From: Sediminicoccus rosea
Lineage (GTDB): Bacteria; Pseudomonadota; Alphaproteobacteria; Acetobacterales; Acetobacteraceae
Direction: 5' to 3'
Length of the DNA: 64,000 bases
Assembly: GCF_033547095.1 (NCBI RefSeq)
Contig: NZ_CP137852.1
Coordinates: forward strand, 4,675,001 to 4,739,000
Part shown: positions 16,484-25,383 of the stretch, in pieces
Numbering within the stretch: position 1 is the first letter of the stretch
Layout: each line of letters starts with the position of its first letter
Translations under genes and position numbers: made by a program
Notes under the pieces: generated by a model
Told to the model about the DNA's origin: nothing
Seen by the model: the letters and a program-made list of their open reading frames with translations, nothing else
Database searches by the model: none

Positions 16484-19400
16484 ATGCACATCTCGGAGCT
16501 CTGCATCCGGCGCCCGGTGATGACGCTGCTGCTGACCATGGCGGCCGTCTTCGCCGGCGCCATCGCCTATACGCGCCTGCCGGTCGCCGCCGTGCCGCGC
16601 GTGGACTTCCCCGTCATCTCCGTCTTCGCGAACTTCCCTGGCGCCAGCCCGGAGACCATGGCGACCTCGGTGGCACTCCCGCTCGAGCGCGAGTTCAGCA
16701 CCATCGCGGGGCTGGAGAGCATGAGCTCCAACTCCGGGCAGGACACGCTGAACCTCACCCTGCAATTCCAGCTCGGCCGCAACATCGACAGCGCGGCGCA
16801 GGACGTGCAGGCCGCGCTGACCCGCGCGCAGCGACGCCTGCCGATCGAGATGACGGTGCCGCCCAGCTACCGGAAAGTGAACCCGGCCGATGCGCCGGTC
16901 CTGCTGCTGACGCTCTCGGGCGGCGACGTGCCGCTCTATCGCCTGCAGGACGTGGCGAGCACCATCATCGCCCCCGCGCTGTCCCGCGTGCAGGGTGTCG
17001 CGCAGGTGGTGACCTATGGCGAGCAGCTCTACTCGGTGCGCGTCCGCCTCGACCCCGACCGGATCGCGGCGATGGGCCTCGCCTTCGACACGGTCCAGCA
17101 ATCCATCCAGCAGGCCAATTCCAACGCGCCGGTCGGGCTGCTGAGCGGCGCGCGGCAGCAGCTCACGCTGCGCGCCACCGAACAGCCGCAGAATGCCGAG
17201 CAGTTCGGCCAGCTCGTCGTCGCCGGCCGCGCCAATGCGCCGGTCCGCCTGAACGAGATCGCGGAGGTGGCGGATGGCGTGCAGAACGAGCGCGTGGCGA
17301 GCTGGCGCGACGGAAGCCGCGCCCTGGTGCTCGCCGTTCAGCGCCAGCCCGATGCGAATACGGTGGATGTGGTGGATGGCGTGCTGCGCAGCGTGGAGGC
17401 GCTGCAATCGGCCCTGCCGCCCGGCGCGCGCCTCGGCGTCATGCTCGACCGCAGCCGCTCGATCCGCGACGCGGTGCATGACGTGCAGGAATCGCTGCTG
17501 ATCGCGATCGGCCTCGTCGTCCTGGTCTGCTTCCTCTTCCTGCGCCGGCTGAGCGCGACGCTGATTCCCTCCATCGCCGTGCCCATCAGCCTCTGCATCA
17601 CCTTCGGCCTCATGTATGTGCTGGGCTACGGCATCGACAACGTGACGCTGCTCGGCCTCACCATCGCGGTGGGGCTGGTCGTGGATGACGCGATCGTCGT
17701 GCTGGAAGCGATCGTCCGCCACATCGAGGAGGGGATGCATCCCGTCGCCGCCGCGATCCGCGGCGCCAAGGAGGTGGGCTTCACCGTTCTCTCCATCACG
17801 CTCTCGCTGATCGCGGTCTTCCTGCCCATCCTGCTGATGGGCGGCGTGGTGGGCCGCGTGTTCAACGCCTTCGCCGCCACCGTCAGCCTCGCCGTCATCG
17901 CCTCGCTCGTCGTCTCGCTGACGCTGACGCCGCTCATGGCCAGCCGCATGAAGGGCCAGCACAAGGCGCCGGGCCTGCTCGACCGCATGCTGGAACGCGG
18001 CTTCGTCGCCATCGAGAAGGGCTACGCCTTCCTGCTCGACCTCGCGCTGCGCTTCCGCCTGATCATCTGGGCGCTGTTCCTGGCCTCGCTGGTCGGCGCC
18101 GCCTGGATGGCGGTGAAGCTGCCCAAGGGCTTCTTCCCGGTCGAGGACACCGGCCTCGTCATCGTCAACACCGAAGGGCCGCGTGGCGCCTCGATCGAGG
18201 CGATGGCCGAGAAGCAGCAGCGCATCGCGCAGATCTTCACCGCCTCGCCCTACGTGAACAGCGTGGTGGCGACGGTGGGCGCGGTGGGCGGTTCGGCCTC
18301 GATCAACCAGGGGCGGCTCTTCGTCGAGCTGAAGCCGCGCAACCAGCGCCCGGACATCACGACCATCCTGCAGGATCTGCGGCGCCAGGCCTCGGGCGTG
18401 CCGGGCATGCGCGTCTTCCTGCAGCCCATCCAGAACATCAATTTCGGCGCACGGCAGACCCGCACCCTCTACATCTACACCATGCAGGGGCTGCGCCTGG
18501 ACGAGCTCTATGACTGGGCGCCGCGGCTGGAAGCGCGGCTCGCCCGCCTGCCGCAGCTGCAGGACGTGAACACCGACCTGCAGCTCGACAGCCCCGTGGT
18601 CATGGTGAATGTGGACCGCGACCGCGCGACGGCGCTCGGCGTCTCCATCGAGCAGGTGCGCCAGGCGCTGTATTCGGCCTTCGGCTCACGCCAGATCAGC
18701 ACGATCTACGGCCAGGCCAATGCCTATCCCGTCATCCTGGAGGCCCTGCCCGAGGACCAGCGCGACGAGACGGGCCTCGCCAAGCTCTACCTGCGATCCG
18801 TGACGGGGCGCCTCGTCCCGCTCTCCGCCGTCGCCAGCATCGAGCGCCGCTCGGGGCCGCTCACCGTCGGCCACCAGGGGCAGCTGCCCGCCGTCACCAT
18901 CGGCTTCAACACACCCCCGGGAGTGGCGCTGGGCGATGCGGTGAACGCGATCCGCGCGGTGGAGCGCGAGATGGGGCTGCCGCCCACCATCGTCTCCGGC
19001 TTCTCAGGCTCGGCGCAGGTCTTCCAGCAGGCGCTGGCCGGCCAGGGTGCCTTGGTGCTGGCCGCCGTGCTGATCATGTATGTGGTGCTGGGCGTGCTCT
19101 ATGAGAGCTTCATCCATCCGCTGACCATCCTCTCGGGCCTGCCGGCCGCCGCACTCGGCGCCTTCGCCACGCTTTGGCTCTCCGGCCTCGATCTCTCGGT
19201 GATCGCGGTGATCGGCGTGCTGCTGCTGATCGGGCTGGTGAAGAAGAACGCGATCATGGTGGTGGATGTGGCGCTGCAGCGGCAGCGCGCGGGCGAAGCG
19301 CCGGCGGATGCGGTGCGCCACGCGAGCCTGCTGCGCTTCCGCCCGATCCTGATGACGACGCTGGCCGCGGCGGCCGGCGCCGTGCCCATCGCGGCCGGCT

Positions 19401-19582
19401 GGGGTGCCGCGGCGGAGCTGCGCCAGCCGCTCGGCCTTGCCGTCATTGGCGGGCTCGTCGTCAGCCAGGCGCTCACGCTCTTCGTGACGCCCGTGCTGTA
19501 TTTGGGCTTTGACGGGCTGGCGCGGCGCTTCAGCCGCGGGCGCGGCAAGGCGGAGGGGCCGAGCCCGGCGCCGGCCGAATGA
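16484..19582 (+). CDS. RND efflux pump, inner-membrane permease (AcrB/MdtBC-like)
   Basis: 1032 residues, the normal size of hydrophobe/amphiphile RND pumps. It starts with ISELCIRRPVMTLLLTMAAV, the usual first membrane helix. Proton-relay acidic residues D401-D402 lie in GLVVDDAIVVLEAI, and the matching lysine pair K920-K921 lies in LLIGLVKKNAIMVVDVAL. Two large periplasmic loops separate the two six-helix halves. It is translated just after its adaptor (10-base gap). The substrate is not predictable; multidrug or solvent export is typical. Its stop overlaps the upstream part of the following small exported-protein frame. Confidence 0.95.
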   Translation: MHISELCIRRPVMTLLLTMAAVFAGAIAYTRLPVAAVPRVDFPVISVFANFPGASPETMATSVALPLEREFSTIAGLESMSSNSGQDTLNLTLQFQLGRNIDSAAQDVQAALTRAQRRLPIEMTVPPSYRKVNPADAPVLLLTLSGGDVPLYRLQDVASTIIAPALSRVQGVAQVVTYGEQLYSVRVRLDPDRIAAMGLAFDTVQQSIQQANSNAPVGLLSGARQQLTLRATEQPQNAEQFGQLVVAGRANAPVRLNEIAEVADGVQNERVASWRDGSRALVLAVQRQPDANTVDVVDGVLRSVEALQSALPPGARLGVMLDRSRSIRDAVHDVQESLLIAIGLVVLVCFLFLRRLSATLIPSIAVPISLCITFGLMYVLGYGIDNVTLLGLTIAVGLVVDDAIVVLEAIVRHIEEGMHPVAAAIRGAKEVGFTVLSITLSLIAVFLPILLMGGVVGRVFNAFAATVSLAVIASLVVSLTLTPLMASRMKGQHKAPGLLDRMLERGFVAIEKGYAFLLDLALRFRLIIWALFLASLVGAAWMAVKLPKGFFPVEDTGLVIVNTEGPRGASIEAMAEKQQRIAQIFTASPYVNSVVATVGAVGGSASINQGRLFVELKPRNQRPDITTILQDLRRQASGVPGMRVFLQPIQNINFGARQTRTLYIYTMQGLRLDELYDWAPRLEARLARLPQLQDVNTDLQLDSPVVMVNVDRDRATALGVSIEQVRQALYSAFGSRQISTIYGQANAYPVILEALPEDQRDETGLAKLYLRSVTGRLVPLSAVASIERRSGPLTVGHQGQLPAVTIGFNTPPGVALGDAVNAIRAVEREMGLPPTIVSGFSGSAQVFQQALAGQGALVLAAVLIMYVVLGVLYESFIHPLTILSGLPAAALGAFATLWLSGLDLSVIAVIGVLLLIGLVKKNAIMVVDVALQRQRAGEAPADAVRHASLLRFRPILMTTLAAAAGAVPIAAGWGAAAELRQPLGLAVIGGLVVSQALTLFVTPVLYLGFDGLARRFSRGRGKAEGPSPAPAE

Positions 19583-19644
19583 GGCCCTGTGACTTTGCCG
19601 CGATCTTGCTAGGCTGCCGGTCGGAATTCTCGTCGGAGACACGC

Positions 19645-20010
19645 ATGCTGACCGTCACTCGCCCGGGGGCCGGGCGCCTTCTGCTCCTCACGGTCACGCT
19701 GCTGGCCGGCGCCGCCGAGGCGCAGACCCCGCCGCGGCAGAACCAGGGCCAGGCGGTGGACCAGATCTATCGCGAGCTGATGGGCCAGAGCCCCAATGCG
19801 CCCGGCACCCTGCCGCCGCCCGCGCTGAACGCCACTCCCAGCCAGGATGCCCGGCGCGAGGCGGAGATCTTCCGTGAGGAAACCGGCCGCAGCCAGAGCG
19901 CGCCGAGCCGCGCGACGCCGCCCCCGGCCTCGGGCAGCGTGGCGCAGGATGCGCGGCGCGAGGAGCAGATCCTGCGCGAGTTGAGCAATCCCGCGCTGGT
20001 GCCGCGCTGA
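19645..20010 (+). CDS. Small exported protein with repeated QDARREE motifs, unknown function
   Basis: 121 residues from the ATG at 19645, preceded by GGAGA. A hydrophobic signal peptide ends near GAAEAQ. The mature part is Pro/Ala/Gln-rich with three related segments: VDQIYRELMGQSPNAP, QDARREAEIFREETGRSQ and QDARREEQILRELSNPA. Each looks like a short amphipathic helix followed by a proline-rich linker. It follows the RND pump by 62 bases and may be co-transcribed. I do not recognise the family. Confidence 0.6.
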   Translation: MLTVTRPGAGRLLLLTVTLLAGAAEAQTPPRQNQGQAVDQIYRELMGQSPNAPGTLPPPALNATPSQDARREAEIFREETGRSQSAPSRATPPPASGSVAQDARREEQILRELSNPALVPR

Positions 20011-20208
20011 CCGCTCCAGAGGCGTGCCGCCCCGGTCCCGGCCACATCGCCCGGACCGATGGCGGCAAGCGGCAGGGACGATTTCCGCGCACCCCGCATC
20101 CGCGCCTAGACTGCCCCCCGAAGGCCAGGCTTGCGGGCCTTCCGGCTGCGGGGTGACTGGCCGCCCACGCCGCCGCCAGGGAACCCGCCAGGATCGAGGA
20201 CCTCCGCC

Positions 20209-20625
20209 ATGTCCCCTTCCCGCGCCACGCTGCTTGCGGCCCTCGGGCTCGCTCTCGCACAGCCGGCCCTGGCGCAGCAGGGGCCCATCGCCACGCCCTG
20301 CGCCGGCAACATCACCATCGGACCGCAACTGGTCCGTCAGCAGGTGGCGCCCGATGGCTCCTCGGCCTGGGCGGTGCTGCTGGGCAATGCGCGCACCCAC
20401 TCCATCGCCGTCGTCGTCACCGCCTCGGGTTTTCCGCCCAACCTGCGCACGCCCTCGCCCGAGCGCCGGATGATCGTGACCGCGGGCACCAGCAACGTGC
20501 CGCTTCTGATGGTGGAGGCGGCGGCCGGCGTCACCGCCATGCCGGGCAACATCTCCCTGGTGCTGGACCAGCAAGCCGCGTCCGGCGGGCCGGTGATCCG
20601 CGTCAGCAACTGCTCGCGCTGGTAG
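20209..20625 (+). CDS. Small periplasmic protein, unknown function
   Basis: 138 residues from the ATG at 20209. A signal peptide ends at PALAQQ. The mature protein is beta-rich, with one Cys near the new N-terminus (ATPCAGN) and one four residues from the end (SNCSRW). These could form a disulfide that ties the two ends of a small beta-sandwich together. Upstream in-frame extension is possible but lacks signal character. It sits between the RND operon and a convergent MFS exporter. No family is recognised. Confidence 0.55.
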   Translation: MSPSRATLLAALGLALAQPALAQQGPIATPCAGNITIGPQLVRQQVAPDGSSAWAVLLGNARTHSIAVVVTASGFPPNLRTPSPERRMIVTAGTSNVPLLMVEAAAGVTAMPGNISLVLDQQAASGGPVIRVSNCSRW

Positions 20626-20637
20626 CCCGCCGCGCGC

Positions 20638-22026
20638 TCAGCGCTTGCCGCTGACCTCCGCCCCCGCATCGCGCGGCAGCCGCGCGAAGAGCGGCGTGGC
20701 GGAGAGCACGACCAGCCCGGCGATCAGGAAGGCGGCCGTGAAATCGCCCGGCAGCAGCGCCTCGTGCCCCGCCATGTGGCGGCTCACTTCGAGCGAGCTG
20801 GTGGCGAGCACCACGCCCAGGGCCGGCGGCAATTGCTGCGCCGTGCCGTAGAAGCTGGTGCCCGCGCTCAGCTTCTCACGCGGGAGGTCGGCGAAGGCCA
20901 GCGTGTTCAGCGCGGTGAATTGCAGCGAGCGGAACAGCCCGCCCAGCGCCAGCACCACGAACATGGCCGCGATGGGCCAGGCGGGCGTGAAGGCGGCGCC
21001 GATCGCCACGCCCAAGGCGGCCAGCACGCCATTGCCCATCAGCACGGTGCGGAAGCCGAAGCGGCGCAGGATGGGGCGCGTCAGCGGCTTCATGGCGAAG
21101 GCGCCGATGGCGGTGGCGAAGGCGACGAAGCCCGCCTCCGTCGCGCCCCAGCCGAAGCCCACCTGCAGCAGCATGGGCACGAGGAAGGGCACGCCCCCGG
21201 CACCCATGCGGAACAGGCTGCCGGAGAGTGCCGCGTGGCGGAAGCTCGGATGGCGCAGCAGCGTGAGGTCGAGCGCCGGCGCCTCGGCGCGCCGGCAATG
21301 CCGCAGCGCGAGCCAGCCCAGCACCGCGCCCAGCAGGAGCAGCACGCCCGGCCAGTGATCCGGCAGCACGCCGCGCCCCACCGTCTCGATCCCGGCCATC
21401 AGAGTGGCCAGCGCGCCGCCGACGAGGGCGAGCCCCCGCAGATCGGGCGGGCCTGGGTTGGCGGGCGGCAGCGGCGTGATCTTCCAGGCCACCATGACCA
21501 GCCCGAAGGCGGCGACCGGCAGGTTGATCCAGAAGACGCTGCGCCAGCCGAAGAGGTCGGTCAGGATGCCGCCGAGCGGCGGCCCGAGGATGGGCCCCAG
21601 CATGGCCGGCATGGTCAGCCAGGTCATCGCCGTCAGCATCTCGTCCTTGCGGATGCCGCTGAGCAGGAGCAGGCGGCCGACCGGCACCATCATCGCGCCC
21701 GCCATGCCCTGCATCACCCGCGCCGCCACCAGCTCGCCCAGGCTGTTGGACAGGCCGCAGGCGGCGGAGGACAGGCCGAAGAGCGCGATGGCGATGAGGA
21801 AGACGCGCTTCGCCCCGAAGCGGTCCGCCACATAGCCGGAGACGGGGATGAAGACCGTCAGCGCCACAAGGTAGGAGGTGATGGCGACCCCCAGCCGCGC
21901 CGGGTCCTCGTTCAGCTCCCGCGCCATCGAGGGCAGGGCGGTCACCACCGCCGCGCTGTCCAGGTTCTGCATGAACAGCGCGGAGGCGACGATCACGGCG
22001 GTCACGCGCGCATCGGCCATTCCCAC
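20638..22026 (-). CDS. MFS drug exporter, DHA2 (14-helix, EmrB/MdtD-like) family
   Basis: 462 residues, almost wholly hydrophobic. The first helix carries FMQNLDSAAVVTALPSMARE, the DHA2 motif D1. GYVADRFGAKRVFL is the loop 2-3 motif A, and an intact motif C-like stretch (PAMLGPILGPPLGGILTD) follows in helix 5. The predicted role is proton-driven export of toxic organic compounds. It is convergent with the small periplasmic protein upstream on the map and divergent from the PhnW-like aminotransferase, with about 95 bases between the two starts. No adaptor or regulator gene is adjacent. Confidence 0.92.
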   Translation of the reverse strand: MGMADARVTAVIVASALFMQNLDSAAVVTALPSMARELNEDPARLGVAITSYLVALTVFIPVSGYVADRFGAKRVFLIAIALFGLSSAACGLSNSLGELVAARVMQGMAGAMMVPVGRLLLLSGIRKDEMLTAMTWLTMPAMLGPILGPPLGGILTDLFGWRSVFWINLPVAAFGLVMVAWKITPLPPANPGPPDLRGLALVGGALATLMAGIETVGRGVLPDHWPGVLLLLGAVLGWLALRHCRRAEAPALDLTLLRHPSFRHAALSGSLFRMGAGGVPFLVPMLLQVGFGWGATEAGFVAFATAIGAFAMKPLTRPILRRFGFRTVLMGNGVLAALGVAIGAAFTPAWPIAAMFVVLALGGLFRSLQFTALNTLAFADLPREKLSAGTSFYGTAQQLPPALGVVLATSSLEVSRHMAGHEALLPGDFTAAFLIAGLVVLSATPLFARLPRDAGAEVSGKR

Positions 22027-22121
22027 AGGGTAGAGGTTTATGCGCCCAAGTCACCCGTCGCGGGGTTCCCCAACCGATGAATTCGCGGCAAGAGCCGCTG
22101 CTCAGACCAGGAAGACCCGCG

Positions 22122-23225
22122 ATGCTGCTCCTCACCCCCGGCCCCGTGCAGACCCATCCCTCGGTGCGCGCCGCCATGGCCGAGGACATCGCCCCCTGGG
22201 ATGCCGCCTTCCGCCCCTTCTACACCCGCCTGCGCGAGCGCATCCGCGCCATCGCCGGCGGCGTGGAGGGCGAGCATGTGACGCTGCCGCTGCAAGGCGC
22301 GGGGCACATGATCCTCGAAGCGGCGATCCGCACCTATGTCGCGCCTGGCGGCGCCATCCTGATCCCGATGAACGGCGAATACGCGGTGCGCATGGCGCGC
22401 CTCGCGCGCGAGGCGGGGCGTGAGGTGGTGGAGCTGCACGCCCCCGACACGCGCGGCATCACGCCCGGCGAAGTGGCGGCGGCCCTCGCCGCCCACCCGG
22501 AATGCGGCCATCTCGGCATGGTGCAGAGCGAGACGGGCAGCGGCATCGTGAACGACCCGGCCGCAATCGGCGCCGTGGTGCGCGCGGCCGGGCGGCGGAT
22601 GATCCTGGACGCCGTCTCCGCCTTCGGCGCCCTGCCGCTCGACCTCGCGGCGCAGCCTGAGATGGACGCGGTGGTCTTCACCTCCAACAAGTGCCTGGAG
22701 GGGCTGCCCGGCTTCGGCTTCGCCGTCGCGCGGGTGGACCGGACGGAGCAATGCGCGGGGAATGCGCGCTCCTGGAGCCTCGACCTCTCGGATGTGCTCG
22801 CGAACAGCCGGCAGAACGGCATGGGCAGCCTGCGCTTCACCGGGCCCGTGCAGACGCTGCGCGCGCTCGACGTGGCACTGGACCGCTTCGACGCCGAGGG
22901 CGGCCGCGCCGTGCGCCTCGCGCGGTACCAGGCCAATGCGGCCGCCCTGCATCGCGGCCTCAAGGCGCTGGGCCTCAAGCCCTATCTGGAGGAAGCCGAT
23001 CAGGGGCCGATCGTCGTCACCGTGCACCAGCCGGCCGGCCTCGTGCTGGCCGACTTCGTGGCCGCCCTGAAGCGCCAGGGTGTCACGATCAGCAGCTATT
23101 TCACCACCGAGGCGCCGAGCTTCCGCATCGGCGCCATCGGCGATATCGGCTTGCCGGAGATCGCGCAGGTGCTGCGCGCGGTCGAGGCCGCGTTGGCGGA
23201 ACTCGGGCTGCGCCAGGCGGCCTGA
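22122..23225 (+). CDS. phnW: PhnW-like aminotransferase (2-aminoethylphosphonate-pyruvate transaminase family)
   Basis: 367 residues from the ATG at 22122, with AGGAAG seven bases upstream; an ATG at 22077 would add a non-conserved stretch. A fold-type I PLP enzyme. LLLTPGPVQT opens it, PLQGAGHMILEA and IPMNGEYAVRMA follow, Asp163 lies in LDAVSAFGA, and the PLP lysine is Lys190 in TSNKCLEGLPGFGF. The NKCLEGLPGFGF form is close to PhnW, which turns 2-aminoethylphosphonate plus pyruvate into phosphonoacetaldehyde plus alanine. No phosphonatase or transport gene is nearby, so an alanine-glyoxylate or serine-type aminotransferase remains possible. Confidence 0.7.
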   Translation: MLLLTPGPVQTHPSVRAAMAEDIAPWDAAFRPFYTRLRERIRAIAGGVEGEHVTLPLQGAGHMILEAAIRTYVAPGGAILIPMNGEYAVRMARLAREAGREVVELHAPDTRGITPGEVAAALAAHPECGHLGMVQSETGSGIVNDPAAIGAVVRAAGRRMILDAVSAFGALPLDLAAQPEMDAVVFTSNKCLEGLPGFGFAVARVDRTEQCAGNARSWSLDLSDVLANSRQNGMGSLRFTGPVQTLRALDVALDRFDAEGGRAVRLARYQANAAALHRGLKALGLKPYLEEADQGPIVVTVHQPAGLVLADFVAALKRQGVTISSYFTTEAPSFRIGAIGDIGLPEIAQVLRAVEAALAELGLRQAA

Positions 23226-23273
23226 TTCCCTGGTTCCAGCCGGCGGGCGCATGCTCTGGATCGCGATCGGAGG

Positions 23274-23312
23274 CTGATTCACGCCTTTGGTGTTTCCACC
23301 AAAGGCGATCAG
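23274..23312 (+). terminator. Strong hairpin between the aminotransferase and the ATP12 gene
   Basis: CGCCTTTGGTG (23282-23292), a TTTC loop and CACCAAAGGCG (23297-23307) form a perfect 11-bp stem. It is extended by CTGAT/ATCAG below a 3-base bulge. No T-run follows, so it may be an attenuator, mRNA-stabilising structure or Rho-assisted stop. Confidence 0.5.
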
Positions 23313-23332
23313 GCTCTAAGAACGGCGCCGTC

Positions 23333-24037
23333 ATGAAACGCTTCTGGAACCAGGCCACCTGCGTCGCCGAGGGCGACGGCTTCGCCATCCATCTCGACGG
23401 CCGGCCCGTGAAACTGCCGACCGGCGCTTCGCTGCGCGTCGCCACGCGCGAACTGGGCGAGGCGCTGGCAGCCGAATGGCAGGCCGCGGGCGGCGAGCGC
23501 GGCGGCGAGATGAGCTGGGAGGATGTCCCCCTCACCCGGCTGACCGGCACGGCGGCCGAGCGCATCGCGCCCGATCCCGCCGCCACCATCGCCGCCATCG
23601 CCAAATACGCCGAGACCGACCTGCTCTGCTATCGCGCCGAGGATGACGCGCTGGCCGCCCGGCAGGACGCGGCCTGGCAGCCCTGGCTCGACTGGGCGCG
23701 CAGCAGCTTCGGCGCCGATCTGCGGATCACGCGCGGCATCATGCCGGTGGCGCAGACGCCCGAGGCGCTGACCGCGCTGCATGACGCGGTGGCGGGGCTC
23801 TCGCCCGTCGCGCTCTCGGCGCTGGGCGTGCTGGTGCCGGCGCTGGGCAGCTGCGTGCTCGGCCTCGCCGTCATCCATGGCGCGCTGGAACCGGGCGACG
23901 CGCATCGCCTGGCCGTGCTGGACGAACTCTTCCAGGAGGAACGCTGGGGCCTGGACTGGGAGGCGGAGGAGCGCCGCGAGAAGGTCGCGGCCGACCTGGC
24001 CCTCGCCGCGCGGCTGGCGGCGCTGAGCCAGGGATGA
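23333..24037 (+). CDS. ATP12-type chaperone for F1-ATPase assembly
   Basis: 234 residues starting at MKRFWNQATC. The N-terminal part has the ATP12 pattern FAIHLDGRPVKLPTG, followed by LAAEWQAAGG, and DVPLTRLTGTAAERI. The C-terminal helical part includes YAETDLLCYRAE and ELFQEERWGLDWEAEERRE. In mitochondria ATP12 binds the F1 alpha subunit before assembly; alphaproteobacterial homologues are assumed to do the same in the cytoplasm. Its TGA overlaps the ATG of the acylphosphatase gene, so the pair is translationally coupled. Confidence 0.9.
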   Translation: MKRFWNQATCVAEGDGFAIHLDGRPVKLPTGASLRVATRELGEALAAEWQAAGGERGGEMSWEDVPLTRLTGTAAERIAPDPAATIAAIAKYAETDLLCYRAEDDALAARQDAAWQPWLDWARSSFGADLRITRGIMPVAQTPEALTALHDAVAGLSPVALSALGVLVPALGSCVLGLAVIHGALEPGDAHRLAVLDELFQEERWGLDWEAEERREKVAADLALAARLAALSQG

Positions 24038-24309
24038 CGGCCCGCCTGCTCCGCATCGCCGGGCGCGTGCAGGGGGTGGGCTACCGCGACTGGCTGGTGC
24101 GCGAGGCAAGGCGCCACGGGATTTCCGGCTGGGTCCGTAACCGCGCGGATGGCACGGTCGAGGCCCTGCTGGCCGGCGAGGAGGATGGGCTGAACGCGGT
24201 GCTGACCGCGTGCCGGCGCGGCCCGCCTCTGGCGCAGGTGACACGGATCGAGGAGCAATTCGCCGAGCCGCCGGCGGAGCCCGGCTTCACCAGGCGGCCC
24301 AGCCTTTAG
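24034..24309 (+). CDS. acyP: Acylphosphatase
   Basis: 91 residues, the normal length. The active-site signature GRVQGVGYRDWL contains the phosphate-binding loop with Arg18, and GWVRNRADGTVEALL carries the catalytic Asn36. It hydrolyses acyl phosphates such as carbamoyl or acetyl phosphate in the cytoplasm. The ATGA overlap with the ATP12 gene shows co-translation. A dispersed palindromic element begins on the last base of its stop. Confidence 0.95.
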   Translation: MTARLLRIAGRVQGVGYRDWLVREARRHGISGWVRNRADGTVEALLAGEEDGLNAVLTACRRGPPLAQVTRIEEQFAEPPAEPGFTRRPSL

Positions 24310-24396
24310 AGCATGAGGCGTTGAGCCGGCATCGCCGAAACGCTGAATCATCCTCCGAGACAAGGCTGGACCACGCGGCGTGAGGGCAGCGTGGTC
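24309..24396 (-). repeat. 88-bp dispersed palindromic element, copy B (inverted relative to copy A)
   Basis: The reverse complement of this stretch matches 10007-10094 at 76 of 88 positions without gaps. On the plus strand it ends in a good hairpin, CTGGACCACGC/GCGTGGTCCAG (24366-24376 and 24389-24399), with a 12-base loop. Like copy A it abuts a stop codon. It separates acyP from the following lipoprotein gene. Confidence 0.78.
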
Positions 24397-24465
24397 CAGC
24401 TTCCCAGGGCAGATCGGCGCCCGCTAGGCTCCGGACGCACTGAACCTCGCCGCAAGGAAGGCCCG

Positions 24466-25215
24466 ATGTCCCACGCCCCGCAGCCCGGCCGCCGCGCCGC
24501 CCTCGCCCTCGCGCCCGGCCTGGCCCTCGCGGCCTGCACGGCGCCGCAGGTGGAACAGACGGCCGGCTATTCGGGCGGGCGACTGCCCCGGCCGGAGCGC
24601 ATCTATGTGGTGGACCCCGGCGTCGCCGCCGACGATGTGAAGCTCGATGACGGCGTCCGCCAGCGCCTTGCGCAGATGACGAGCGACCAGTCGCTCAGCC
24701 AGCAACGCCTGGCCGCCGGGCGCCAGGCGGCGGGCGGCGTGGCGGCGGAGGTGACGGCCAAGCTGCAGAGCTTCGGCCTGCCGGCCGAGCGCGTGGGCCG
24801 CGCCCCGCCGCCCGGCGCGGGGCGGGTGGTGATCGTCGAAGGGCATCTGCTCTCGGTGGATCAGGGCAACCAGACGCGGCGCAACCTGATCGGCTTCGGC
24901 CGGGGGCGCAGCAGCGTGACGGTGGAGGTGCAGGTCTATTACCGCGACGGCCAGGCCGCGCCCCGGCTGATCAGCAGCTTCGAGGCGACGGCGCAGAGCC
25001 CGATGACGCCGGGCGCCCTGGGCACCATGGGCGCGGGGGCCGTGGTGGGGCGCGTGGCGGAGGTCGCCGCCTCCAATGCCATCCTCTCCAATGTGAGCAA
25101 TGCGCGCTCGGCCGATACCGGCTCGGAAGGCCGGCGGATCGGCGATGCGCTGGGGCTGCGGCTTGGCCGGATCTTCGCCGAGCAGGGCTGGATTCCGGAA
25201 TCGGCGGTGCATTAG
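24466..25215 (+). CDS. DUF4410-like lipoprotein
   Basis: 249 residues from the ATG at 24466 with AAGGAAGG just upstream. The N-terminus has an Arg pair, a hydrophobic stretch and the lipobox LALAAC, so it should be a lipid-anchored envelope protein. The mature part contains ERIYVVDPGVAADDVKLD, VVIVEGHLLSVDQGNQTRR and GFGRGRSSVTVEVQVYY, the layout of DUF4410 proteins, and a Gly/Ala-rich stretch (TLGTMGAG-type) near residues 195-215. Function is unknown. It stands alone between the repeat element and the TRAP operon. Confidence 0.7.
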   Translation: MSHAPQPGRRAALALAPGLALAACTAPQVEQTAGYSGGRLPRPERIYVVDPGVAADDVKLDDGVRQRLAQMTSDQSLSQQRLAAGRQAAGGVAAEVTAKLQSFGLPAERVGRAPPPGAGRVVIVEGHLLSVDQGNQTRRNLIGFGRGRSSVTVEVQVYYRDGQAAPRLISSFEATAQSPMTPGALGTMGAGAVVGRVAEVAASNAILSNVSNARSADTGSEGRRIGDALGLRLGRIFAEQGWIPESAVH

Positions 25216-25383
25216 CCCGCGCCGGGCCCCGCCCCCACTGGCGCAGGCGCGACGAGGAAACGTGCAGCCGCTGCCCGCCGCGCAGGCGCTTATGCCCTCC
25301 GCGCGCGGATTTCCGCGACAGGCGCCTTGCCACGCTGCGCCAAAGCTTGCGACGCTTCATTCAAACCCAAGGAGAGCAGGCTC

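Noticed and set aside
22122-23225. A phosphonate catabolic cluster
   Set aside because: Only a PhnW-like aminotransferase is present. No phosphonatase, permease or LysR-type regulator is adjacent, so no pathway is claimed.
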